Source of the DNA: Vulcanimicrobium winogradskyi
Lineage (GTDB): Bacteria; Vulcanimicrobiota; Vulcanimicrobiia; Vulcanimicrobiales; Vulcanimicrobiaceae
Reading direction: 5' to 3'
Length of the DNA stretch: 64,000 nucleotides
Assembly: GCA_003134965.1 (NCBI GenBank)
Contig: PLDA01000003.1
Span: forward strand, 186,001-250,000
The position numbers and the translations under genes are program-made. The notes under the pieces are model-generated. The model did not search any database, was not told where the DNA came from, and saw nothing but the letters and a program-made list of their open reading frames with translations. Of the stretch, positions 43,570-51,355 are shown piece by piece. Each line of letters opens with the position of its first letter. The stretch's first letter is position 1.

Positions 43570-43851
43570 ATGCAGCTACTTCGTTTGACCATAGCAGCGA
43601 CGATCGTTCTATCCTTGTGCTTCTCAGTTCGCTCCGCGGCAAGTGCTGGATGGAACGAACTTCCAACGAAATACATCATTCAACCCCAGTCACCAGTCGA
43701 TATCATCGAGACGTCGGCATATCGAACCGATGATAAGGCCGAAATTATGTCCTGTGTCGGGTTCATAAACCGAGGCGTTATGACGGTGACAGCAGCGAAG
43801 TTCCGATTCTTTCAGGTTGACGCATTCGGGTTAAGATCTATTTTAGCCTAA
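43570..43851 (+). CDS. Small secreted protein, probably 3'-truncated, 93 aa
   Basis: A signal peptide (MQLLRLTIAATIVLSLCFSVRSAASA) precedes a short mature part (VDIIETSAYRTDDKAEIMSCVGFINRGVMTVTAAKFRFFQVDAFG), the opening beta strands of a larger immunoglobulin-like domain. The reading then enters a set of 40-base repeats and stops, so the end is probably lost. AGGATG carries the start. Confidence 0.55.
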   Translation: MQLLRLTIAATIVLSLCFSVRSAASAGWNELPTKYIIQPQSPVDIIETSAYRTDDKAEIMSCVGFINRGVMTVTAAKFRFFQVDAFGLRSILA

Positions 43852-43930
43852 ATCATCCGGGGGATCCGGGCTAAGATGTCTTTTTCGCAAAATTCATCCG
43901 GTGAATGCGGGCTAATATAAGAAGTACGGG
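43822..43930. repeat. Three imperfect tandem repeats of about 40 bases
   Basis: Units begin GCATTCGGGTTAAGAT (43822), GGATCCGGGCTAAGAT (43862) and GAATGCGGGCTAATAT (43903), and the first two end in CATCCGG. The spacing is 40 and 41 bases. The array covers the end of the truncated secreted gene and sits at the right edge of the low-GC island, just before core genes resume. Confidence 0.65.
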
Positions 43931-43941
43931 ACGAGGGTTCG

Positions 43942-44805
43942 TCAGATGCCGGCGGGATGCCAGATGGTTTTGAGCTCGGTGTAGGCGAGCACGCGCTCCA
44001 AGTCGTCGTACGCGCCGGCGAACCATGCCTCGCGTGCGGGCGCGTCCTCGAAGCGCGTGCGCTTCACGTTCTCGGCGCCGAGCTCGCCGAGCCGCTTCTC
44101 GGCCTCGCGGTCGAGTCCGAACGCGCCGAGCGCGTTGACGTCCATATGTCCCGCCAGCACCGGGCCGAGTTCGGCGCGCGTTCCGGTGAGAAGGTTCGCG
44201 GCGCCGCCGGGGAGATCGCTGGTCGCGAGGCACTCGGCGAAGACGACCGCGCTGCGGGGGTCGCGCTCGCCGGCGACGACGACGACCGCGTTGCCGCTGA
44301 CCAGCACCGGCAGGACGGCGGTGACGAGCCCCAGCAGCGCCGGTTCGTCGGGCGCGAGCAGCGCGACCACGCCGGTCGGTTCGGGGGTCGAGAAGTTGAA
44401 GTGCGGACCGGCGACCGGATTGCGCGTCGACGCGAGGGCGAGGTACTTGTCGCACCAACCTGCGTACCAGACCGCCCGGTCGATCGCCGCGGCGACCTCG
44501 CGCTTCGCCTCGGCCTCCTTGACGGTGCCGCCGATGACGAGCTGCTCGGCGAGCTCCGCCTTGCGGGCCTCCATCATCTCGGCTAGCCGGTAGAGGACCA
44601 GACCGCGCAGGGCGGGGGTCTGCGCTGCCCACTTTGCGTGCGCCGCCCGCGCGGCCACGACGGCGTCCCGGACGTCCTTGCGCGAAGCATGGGCGACATT
44701 CTCGCCGTCGATCTGATCGCTGCGGCCCGACTCGCTGCGCGCGAACGCCCCGTTGATGTAGAGCTTGTACATCTTGCGGATCGCGACGCGGCCGTTGGAC
44801 TTCAT
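43942..44805 (-). CDS. Half-length aldehyde dehydrogenase family protein, 287 aa
   Basis: Matches the N-terminal NAD-binding half of aldehyde dehydrogenases (YKLYINGAFARSESGR, SRKDVRDAVVAARAAHAKWAAQTPALRGLVLYRLAEMMEARK, PEPTGVVALLAPDEPALLGLV, SGNAVVVVAGE, LPGGAANLLTG), then stops before the catalytic-cysteine domain. The usual length is about 480 residues. Such short partner ALDHs without the Cys occur beside a full-length ALDH elsewhere, but no partner is adjacent here. It is probably non-catalytic or dependent on another subunit. The ATG is at 44805. Confidence 0.8.
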   Translation of the reverse strand: MKSNGRVAIRKMYKLYINGAFARSESGRSDQIDGENVAHASRKDVRDAVVAARAAHAKWAAQTPALRGLVLYRLAEMMEARKAELAEQLVIGGTVKEAEAKREVAAAIDRAVWYAGWCDKYLALASTRNPVAGPHFNFSTPEPTGVVALLAPDEPALLGLVTAVLPVLVSGNAVVVVAGERDPRSAVVFAECLATSDLPGGAANLLTGTRAELGPVLAGHMDVNALGAFGLDREAEKRLGELGAENVKRTRFEDAPAREAWFAGAYDDLERVLAYTELKTIWHPAGI

Positions 44806-44946
44806 GGGCCGGATGTTCCGGCGTGGAGCCGCGCTTCCTCGGCCCGGCCTCCCCCCGAAACCCTGGGAGCCGCCCTGGCTGAGGCGGGCGGCAGGCGGGT
44901 ACAATCTCGTGAGACCGCCTAGCCGAACCATGGGAGAATCCGTACC

Positions 44947-45504
44947 GTGACGACGACCAAGAACAGCCAGCCGTTCCTGAGCGACGTTCAGGAACTCAGG
45001 CGCCGCGCTCGCCAGCACATCGAGAAGGGCGCGCTCACGCAAGACTACGGGCTCGATCCGAAGCAGGCGATCGAGCTGCTGCAGAACGCCCTCGCGACCG
45101 AGATCGTCTGCGTCCTGCGCTACACGATGCACAGCGTCGCCGCGAGCGGGATCGCGAGCCAAGGCCCCAAGGAAGAGTTCGCGCAGCACGCCGACGAGGA
45201 GCGCGAACACGCGGCCAGGATCGCGGAGCGGATCAATCAGCTCGGCGGCACGCCGAACTTCAATCCGGAAGGGCTGGCGACGCGCTCGGCTTCGCAGTAC
45301 GGCAGCGACGATCTGGATCTGGTCGGCATGATCAAGGAGAACCTGGTCGCCGAGCGGATCGCGATCGAGCATTATCGTGAATTGGTCCACTTCTTCGGCG
45401 ACAAGGATCCGACCACGCGGACGATGATGGAAGATATCCTGGCGGTGGAAGAAGAGCACGCCAACGACATGTCGGACCTGCTCTCGGCGCACGGAGGAAA
45501 ATAA
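44947..45504 (+). CDS. Ferritin-like (bacterioferritin/DPS-like) protein, 185 aa
   Basis: A four-helix-bundle diiron or iron-storage protein. The ligand pattern Glu...ExxH occurs twice: ATEIVCVLRYTMH and EEREHAARIAERINQLGG in the first pair, LVAERIAIEHYRELV and ILAVEEEHANDMSDLL in the second. The GTG start is at 44947. It lies divergent from the ALDH gene and could protect against iron and peroxide stress. Confidence 0.88.
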   Translation: MTTTKNSQPFLSDVQELRRRARQHIEKGALTQDYGLDPKQAIELLQNALATEIVCVLRYTMHSVAASGIASQGPKEEFAQHADEEREHAARIAERINQLGGTPNFNPEGLATRSASQYGSDDLDLVGMIKENLVAERIAIEHYRELVHFFGDKDPTTRTMMEDILAVEEEHANDMSDLLSAHGGK

Positions 45505-45529
45505 ACGCCTCCGCCGCGATAGTGCCGGC

Positions 45530-46126
45530 GTGGAGTTGATCTGCGTCCGGCACGGCCGGACGGCGTGGAACGCCGACAGCCGATTTCAAGGGCACACCGA
45601 TGTTCCGCTCGATGACGAGGGCCGCGCGCAAGCGACGGCCCTCGCCGCGTTGCTGCACGATCAGCGGATCGACGCGGCCGTGTCGAGCGACCTCTCGCGC
45701 GCCGCGGAGACGGCACGGATCGTGCTCGGCCCGCGCGAGATACCGCTGCGCCTCGATCCGGACTGGCGCGAGATGCGGTTCGGTGACTGGGAAGGGCTGA
45801 CGTGGGCGCAGATTTGCGCCGGGAACCCGCACATGGACACGACGGGTCGGACCTCCGTGAAGGCGTACACGCCGGGCGGCGGCGAGAGTTTCGCGGAGCT
45901 GTGCGCGCGCGTGGGACGCGCGGCAGAACGCATCGCCGCCGAGGTTCCGGACGACGGCGTCGCGCTGGTGGCGACGCATGCGGGGCCGTTGCACGCACTG
46001 CTGAGCGTGCTGCTCGGCGACGAGCTCAAGGTGCGGTTTCTGACTGCGTCGGTCACGCGCTTCCGGCGCACGAACGGCGTGTGGACGCTGGCCCGCTTGA
46101 ACCAAACCGCGCACGACGCGTCGTGA
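45530..46126 (+). CDS. Histidine phosphatase family protein, 198 aa
   Basis: A phosphoglycerate-mutase-like phosphatase. The phosphohistidine motif is VRHGRTAWNADSRFQGHTDVPLDDEGRAQA, followed by SSDLSRAAETA, the acid region WREMRFGDWEGLTWAQI and the second His in VALVATHAGPLHALL. It starts at a GTG 25 bases after the ferritin-like gene. The substrate (alpha-ribazole phosphate or phosphoglycerate) is not determinable. Its neighbour two genes away is a corrinoid-type binding protein. Confidence 0.88.
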   Translation: MELICVRHGRTAWNADSRFQGHTDVPLDDEGRAQATALAALLHDQRIDAAVSSDLSRAAETARIVLGPREIPLRLDPDWREMRFGDWEGLTWAQICAGNPHMDTTGRTSVKAYTPGGGESFAELCARVGRAAERIAAEVPDDGVALVATHAGPLHALLSVLLGDELKVRFLTASVTRFRRTNGVWTLARLNQTAHDAS

Positions 46127-46134
46127 TCGCTGGT

Positions 46135-46413
46135 TCAGGGACCGGACGCCGGTAGAGCTTCGACGCGCGCACGGATCGCGTCGTCGTCGATGCCCTGGAT
46201 CTCGACGAGCTTGCGCCGTCCGCGGCCGCCGTGCAGAATGTGGACCCGGCCGGGCGCCACGTCGAGCCAGCCGGCGACGGCCTGGACGATCGCGTCGTTC
46301 GCCTTGCCGTCGACGGCACGTTCGCGGACTGCGACGACGACGTCGCCGGCGCGCCGCGAAATCCCGGCGACCCGGGCGCCCGGTTTGGCGACGATCTCCA
46401 GGCGTGCGCTCAC
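46135..46413 (-). CDS. DUF167/YggU family protein, 92 aa
   Basis: A small conserved protein with the YggU fold: LEIVAKPGARVAGISRRAGDVVVAVRERAVDGKANDAIVQAVAGWLDVAPGRVHILHGGRGRRKLVEIQG. The GTG start is at 46413. Its start lies only 21 bases from the divergent ppa remnant. The function is unknown. Confidence 0.9.
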   Translation of the reverse strand: MSARLEIVAKPGARVAGISRRAGDVVVAVRERAVDGKANDAIVQAVAGWLDVAPGRVHILHGGRGRRKLVEIQGIDDDAIRARVEALPASGP

Positions 46414-46434
46414 CGCCCGGGGAACCCCGCCCGA

Positions 46435-46725
46435 GTGAGCCTCGCGACCCGCCAGAACCGGCTGAATCTTCCGCTCGGCGAGCGCGCGCCGGACGAGATC
46501 AACGTGATCGTCGAGATCCCCAGCGGCTCGCGGAACAAGTACGAATACGACAAGTCGCTCGACATCTTCCGGCTCGACCGCGCGCTCCACTCCCCGATCT
46601 TCTATCCCGGCGACTACGGCTTCGTGCCGCGCACGCTCGCGACCAGCACGACGGGTTGGGACGACGCCGCCACCGCCCGCCGCGTCATCACGGAATCGGC
46701 GCAACGCTTCGACGGGACCGCTTAG
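46435..46725 (+). pseudogene. ppa: Inorganic pyrophosphatase with internal deletion
   Basis: The first ~65 codons match soluble pyrophosphatase (NVIVEIPSGSRNKYEYDKSLDIFRLDRALHSPIFYPGDYGFVPRTLA). The frame then jumps directly to the family C-terminus (TGWDDAATARRVITESAQRF). About 80 middle codons are missing, including the aspartates (DGDPLDVLV segment) that bind the metals. The frame is intact, but the 96-residue product should be inactive. It is either a real deletion or an assembly artefact. Confidence 0.85.
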
Positions 46726-47642
46726 CCTGGCGGGCGAGGGTCGACTCGCCCGAGCGCGTCGCTGCCGGATGGTACGTCGCCGGCGAGCGCTGCCGCGAAG
46801 AGCTCGGCCGTGTCGACGAGGCGCGGGCCGGGGCGGTTGACGAACGCGTTGCCGTCCATCGCGTAGGCGCGTCCTTCGCGCAGGGCGCGCAGTGATGCGA
46901 ACGCGCGTGCGGCGTCGGGTGGAAGCGCGGCAATCTCGCGCTGCGTGCGCGCAAGGTCGAACCCGCACGGGGCGACGACGGTGACGTCCGGATCGGCGGC
47001 GGTGATCTCGTCCCAGGTCATGACGCGGCTGTTCGCCCCAGGATTGCCGAGCACGGGGACGCCGCCCGCGAGGTCGATCAAGCCCGGTGTCCAGTGGCCG
47101 GCGCTCATCGGCGGATCGGTCCACTCGAGGACCAGTAATCGCGGGCGCCGTCCCGCTGGAACACCGGCTCGAAGCGCGTCGATGCGGGCGCGCAGCGATG
47201 CGAGGAGCCGCGCGGCACCGTCGTGCGCGTCGACCAGGTCGCCGAGGAACGCGATCGTTGCGAAGACGTCCTCGAGCGATGACGGCTCGAGCGATACCAC
47301 CCGAGGATCGCCCCGAAGACGCTTTGCGGCGCGGTCCACGATCTCGTATGACACCGCGCACACGACGCAGAGCTCTTGCGTCACGATGAGATCGGGTTCC
47401 AGCGCGGCGAGCTTGACCTCGTCGAGACCGTAGAGCGAGGAACCGCTGTGGATGCGCGCGCGAACGTGGCGGTCGATGCCGGCGGCGTCGAGCTCCGCGG
47501 GCAGCAGCGTCGACGTCAGCGCGGGACGCGTCGTCGCCTCAGCGGGGAAATCGCATTCGTGCGTAACGCCGACGACGTGGTCGCCGGCGCCGATCGCGAA
47601 CAGAATCTCGGTGGCGGACGGCAAGAGGCTGACGACGCGCAT
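46722..47642 (-). CDS. BtuF/cobalamin-type substrate-binding protein, 306 aa
   Basis: A periplasmic-binding fold of the siderophore/B12 (class III) family: VVSLLPSATEILFAIGAGDHVVGVTHECDFP at the start, DEVKLAALEPDLIVTQELCVVCAVSY, then LEDVFATIAFLGDLV and SLRALREGRAYAMDGNAFVNRPGPRLVDTAELFAA. There is no signal peptide, so it may be cytosolic, or its start is upstream. It could bind a corrinoid or an iron complex. No permease or ATPase is adjacent. It overlaps the ppa remnant by 4 bases. Confidence 0.8.
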   Translation of the reverse strand: MRVVSLLPSATEILFAIGAGDHVVGVTHECDFPAEATTRPALTSTLLPAELDAAGIDRHVRARIHSGSSLYGLDEVKLAALEPDLIVTQELCVVCAVSYEIVDRAAKRLRGDPRVVSLEPSSLEDVFATIAFLGDLVDAHDGAARLLASLRARIDALRAGVPAGRRPRLLVLEWTDPPMSAGHWTPGLIDLAGGVPVLGNPGANSRVMTWDEITAADPDVTVVAPCGFDLARTQREIAALPPDAARAFASLRALREGRAYAMDGNAFVNRPGPRLVDTAELFAAALAGDVPSGSDALGRVDPRPPG

Positions 47643-47690
47643 CGCGGTTGCTGTTCCGCGCGCCGTGCTCCGCCGCCCGCTCGCCGAGAT

Positions 47691-47978
47691 CTAGGGCTGC
47701 TTGCCGCCGTCCATCCAGGCTTTGAAGAGCGCGATCTTCGCGGCCGGCCACGGGCCTTCGGGTGCCGGCGGCATCAATTGCTGGCTGTGCGGCGGCTGCG
47801 TCAGACGGCCGTAGATATCCGTCGCGTTGTCGCTGGTCGACTGGTACTGATCGAGGTGGATGCCGTGCTGCGCCATGTGCGGGATGTCGGTCTTCGTGCT
47901 GAAGAGTGGCTTGATGTCTTTAGCGTAGCTCACGGGCGCGGCGGCGCCTTCGTGCTTGGCATGCGGATGGTGGCTCAT
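47691..47978 (-). CDS. Small protein, possible partner of a secreted heme protein, 95 aa
   Basis: SYAKDIKPLFSTKTDIPHMAQHGIHLDQYQSTSDNATDIYGRL is reminiscent of cytochrome-c-like modules, but there is no CxxCH. A His-rich N-terminus (MSHHPHAKHEG) could bind copper or iron. It lies 34 bases after the monoheme protein on the same strand, so the two are probably one operon. The function is unknown. Confidence 0.55.
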   Translation of the reverse strand: MSHHPHAKHEGAAAPVSYAKDIKPLFSTKTDIPHMAQHGIHLDQYQSTSDNATDIYGRLTQPPHSQQLMPPAPEGPWPAAKIALFKAWMDGGKQP

Positions 47979-48012
47979 CGAGTGACTCCGGCTCGGAAGA
48001 GAGTGCGGCGAA

Positions 48013-49932
48013 TCAGCGGATTCGATCGGTCACGAGGTGACGGTTGCGGGTCGGGTGGCGAGGCACGGCGTTCGCGCGCGTCGCGTGGAGGACGGTCATC
48101 GTCATCGGCGTCAGGTTGGACGGAACCTCAGGACCGTTGGCGGTGGTCGCTCCGCGCGCGAAGATCACGCTGAAGTTGCCGCCCTGCAGCTGCCCCTGGC
48201 TCCCGTGGCAGCCCATGCAGCCGCCCATGTTGTTGCCGGTGCCGTGCCCGGTCGAGCCGTTCGCGGCGTAAAACACGTTCTGGTGGATCACCGGCGGCGG
48301 TGAGATGCCGAGATAGGCGTTGTAGTCGGTCGAGATGCCGGGGCTCAGACCGCCGCTGAAGCGCTGCAGCGAGCGGTTCGTCTCGACGACGATGTTGGCG
48401 AGATGGTAGCTCGCCGGGTTCGCGCCGGTGTTCGGGTTCGATCCGGCCGCGCGATACGGACCGGCGTAGGGCTTGTCGATCGGCTGGTACTGAACGTTGA
48501 CGAGCTTGTAGTGCGCGAACGGCGAGTTCGTAATGTGCTTCGCGGCGAGATAGGTCGCGAGCACCGCGTGTGCTTGCGCGTTCACGCTTTGAATCTGGGT
48601 CGGGATGTCGTTGTCGCGGCGGTTGACGCAGATGAAGCCGCCGGTGGGCGTGCCGCTCTGCTCGTTCAGGTAGTAGATCCGTTTTTGCGGCCGCGTGCAG
48701 TATGCGGACGCCGCCGGCGTCAGGTTGACCACCGGGAACGGCCCCGGCGTCTGCGGCGGCGCGGGCGGCGTCGGCTGCACGAGCTGCTCGGTCGGCGACG
48801 TCGGGCACGGTGACGCTTGCCCCGCGGCGCACGCCTGCATCGCGACGACGCCGCCGTTGACGTCCTCGACCGGGACTCCGGCGGCCGTCTTGATGTTGTC
48901 GCTCTGCTCGAACGTCGCGTAGACGAAGTACGGCGCGCTCGGCGTCTTTTGGATGATGTGCAGCGCGACGAGCCCGAACGTGGCTTGCAGCCAGCACGGG
49001 TTGTTGGCGTTCTCATAGTATCGCGCGCGCTGCTGCACGAACGCGTGCGACGCGGCCTCCGCCGCCGTCAGCACGCGCCAGCCGGCTTTGATCTCGATCG
49101 AGCCGTTCGGGAGGCTGATCAGCGTCGACGAGCCCGGCGCCGGGTCGCGATGGTTGGCGGCGACGTAGGCCATCGTCTCCATCTGCGGTCCGGCGAACGG
49201 TGCGGGCGAGCCGGTGTTCGGATCCGGATCGTTGTCGGGGAATCCCCACCACTTGTTCTTCGCGACGTACATGTACTCGACGTGGTTCGCCTTAGCGAGA
49301 AAACGGACGAGCTGCGGCGCGCTGTTGAACGGCGCCGAGCTCGGCAGCGGGGAGGGCGCGGATCCCGCGAACATGTTGGCGAGCGTGATCTCGTCGGTTT
49401 CATCGAGGTTCAGCCACGCGGCGGGCTCGACGATCTGCGATGCGTTGGTCGTCGGGCACTGCGGCACCGCGAACGGATACACGTTGCCGTACCGCGGCGG
49501 CGTATCGTAGCCGAAGCGCGGATCCGACGGATCGTAGCCCGGCGGTTTCACCGTCGACGTGAAGCTTGGCTGGCCCGGAAAGATCTCGGCTTTGCCGCGA
49601 AACGTCTGCCACACCAGCGGCCCGCTGCAGCCCGGACCCGTCTGCCCGAACGCGCAGTTCGTCGCCGCCGTGTCGCGCTTCCCGGGCGCGGCGGCCCAGT
49701 TCAGCGCGAAGAACTCGTTCCACGCGAACGTCGCCGCGTCGTTGAGCGACGCCGCGGGCGCCGCCGTTGCGAGATCGCCCGGCACGTTGGGCGAGATCGC
49801 GATCGCGGCGGTCGCGGCCGGTGCGGCGGTCGCGCGCGGCGGCATCCAGCCGCCGGTGACGGCGAGGCCCGCGAGCCCGAGAGCGGCAAACGCGGTCGCC
49901 GCCAGAGCACGCGGGGTAAGCGTCATGGACAT
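48013..49932 (-). CDS. Secreted monoheme c-type protein, 639 aa
   Basis: The N-terminus after two Met codons carries a Sec signal (LTPRALAATAFAALGLAGLAVTGGW). The body (about 550 residues) is rich in Pro, Asn and aromatic residues, with WNEFFALNWAA and WWGFPDNDPDPNTG motifs. A single heme-binding CMGCH lies near residue 585, with Met and His candidates around it. The start at 49932 has GGAGGTG 4-6 bases upstream. Its family appears in other environmental bacteria as unnamed cytochrome-like proteins. It should act at the cell surface or periplasm in electron transfer. Confidence 0.75.
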   Translation of the reverse strand: MSMTLTPRALAATAFAALGLAGLAVTGGWMPPRATAAPAATAAIAISPNVPGDLATAAPAASLNDAATFAWNEFFALNWAAAPGKRDTAATNCAFGQTGPGCSGPLVWQTFRGKAEIFPGQPSFTSTVKPPGYDPSDPRFGYDTPPRYGNVYPFAVPQCPTTNASQIVEPAAWLNLDETDEITLANMFAGSAPSPLPSSAPFNSAPQLVRFLAKANHVEYMYVAKNKWWGFPDNDPDPNTGSPAPFAGPQMETMAYVAANHRDPAPGSSTLISLPNGSIEIKAGWRVLTAAEAASHAFVQQRARYYENANNPCWLQATFGLVALHIIQKTPSAPYFVYATFEQSDNIKTAAGVPVEDVNGGVVAMQACAAGQASPCPTSPTEQLVQPTPPAPPQTPGPFPVVNLTPAASAYCTRPQKRIYYLNEQSGTPTGGFICVNRRDNDIPTQIQSVNAQAHAVLATYLAAKHITNSPFAHYKLVNVQYQPIDKPYAGPYRAAGSNPNTGANPASYHLANIVVETNRSLQRFSGGLSPGISTDYNAYLGISPPPVIHQNVFYAANGSTGHGTGNNMGGCMGCHGSQGQLQGGNFSVIFARGATTANGPEVPSNLTPMTMTVLHATRANAVPRHPTRNRHLVTDRIR

Positions 49933-50088
49933 CGAGCACCTCCACCCCAGGGAGCCGCAGCGGGCCAACGCCCGCCTGCGCTTCCGGCTGTGGTGCATTG
50001 TACGCCAGCCCTCGTCCCTCGGCAAGGCGAAAGGCTCCGGGGGACGGGCGCACGGGACGCTGAAGGTTCCGCGCTCACGCCCCACCGC

Positions 50089-51345
50089 ATGCAGGAGCAT
50101 CCTCCCCTGAATACGATCAAGGTCAAGAACCCGATCGTCGAGCTCGACGGCGACGAGATGACGCGGATCATCTGGCACTTCATCAAGGACAAGCTGATCC
50201 TGCCGTATCTCGACGTCGACCTGAAGTACTACGACCTCGGGATCGAGCACCGCGACGCGACCGACGACCAGGTCACGCTCGACGCGGCGCGCGCGATCAA
50301 GCAGTACGGCGTCGGCGTAAAGTGCGCGACGATCACGCCCGACGAAGCGCGCGTCGAAGAGTTCCACCTCAAGAAGATGTACCGCTCGCCGAACGGGACG
50401 ATCCGCAACGAGCTCGACGGCACGATCTTCCGTGAGCCGATCATCTGCCGCAACGTGCCGCGCCTGGTGCCGGCCTGGACGCAGCCGATCGTGATCGGGC
50501 GCCACGCCTTCGGCGATCAGTACCGCGCGACCGACTTCCTCGTCCCCGGCGCCGGCACGCTGACGCTGACGTTCACGCCGAGCGACGGCTCCGCGCCGAT
50601 CGAGCGCGAGGTGTACCAGTTCCAGAGCTCGGGCGTCGCGCTCTCGATGTACAACCTCGACGATTCGATCCGCGGGTTCGCGCGCGCCAGCATGAACTAC
50701 GGCCTGCTGCGCAACTACCCGGTCTATCTCTCGACGAAGAACACGATCCTCAAGGCGTACGACGGCCGCTTCAAGGACATCTTCGAGCAGGTCTACGAGG
50801 AAGAGTTCAAGGCCGAGTTCGCGCGCCGCGGCCTGACCTACGAGCACCGGCTGATCGACGACATGGTCGCCTCGGCGCTCAAGTGGTCGGGCGCGTTCGT
50901 GTGGGCGTGCAAGAACTACGACGGCGACGTGCAGTCCGACACCGTCGCGCAGGGCTTCGGTTCGCTGGGCCTGATGACGTCGGTGCTGATGACGCCGGAC
51001 GGCAAGACGATCGAAGCCGAAGCCGCGCACGGCACGGTGACGCGCCACTACCGCCAGTACCAGAAGGGGCAGGAGACGTCAACCAACCCGATCGCGTCGA
51101 TTTACGCTTGGACGCGCGGTCTCGCGCATCGCGGCAAGGTCGACGAGACGCCGCAGGTCACGCGGTTCGCCGAGACGCTCGAACGCGTCTGCGTCGATAC
51201 GGTCGAGTCGGGGAAGATGACGAAGGACCTCGCGATCCTGATCGGACCCGACCAACCGTGGCTGACGACGAATCAATTCCTCGACGCGCTCGATGCGGAG
51301 CTCCGCAAGCGGATGGGAGCCGTCACCGCGCCCGCCGCCGTGTGA
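50089..51345 (+). CDS. icd: NADP-dependent isocitrate dehydrogenase, 418 aa
   Basis: Oxidises isocitrate to 2-oxoglutarate in the TCA cycle. The family start IKVKNPIVELDGDEMTRIIW, the substrate motif with SPNGTIRNELDGTIFREPI, and the metal region IDDMVASALKWSGAFVWACKNYDGDVQSD are of the eukaryotic-type (subfamily II) enzyme. The cofactor segment GTVTRHYRQYQKGQ is NADP-type. The ATG at 50089 lacks a clear ribosome site; an in-frame CTG at 50107 with AGGAG 9 bases upstream is an alternative. It leads into the PFK gene 10 bases later. Confidence 0.92.
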   Translation: MQEHPPLNTIKVKNPIVELDGDEMTRIIWHFIKDKLILPYLDVDLKYYDLGIEHRDATDDQVTLDAARAIKQYGVGVKCATITPDEARVEEFHLKKMYRSPNGTIRNELDGTIFREPIICRNVPRLVPAWTQPIVIGRHAFGDQYRATDFLVPGAGTLTLTFTPSDGSAPIEREVYQFQSSGVALSMYNLDDSIRGFARASMNYGLLRNYPVYLSTKNTILKAYDGRFKDIFEQVYEEEFKAEFARRGLTYEHRLIDDMVASALKWSGAFVWACKNYDGDVQSDTVAQGFGSLGLMTSVLMTPDGKTIEAEAAHGTVTRHYRQYQKGQETSTNPIASIYAWTRGLAHRGKVDETPQVTRFAETLERVCVDTVESGKMTKDLAILIGPDQPWLTTNQFLDALDAELRKRMGAVTAPAAV

Positions 51346-51355
51346 GCGGCGCACC

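Noticed and set aside
43822..43930. CRISPR-like array
   Set aside because: Only three imperfect units of 40 bases without distinct spacers, and no cas genes.
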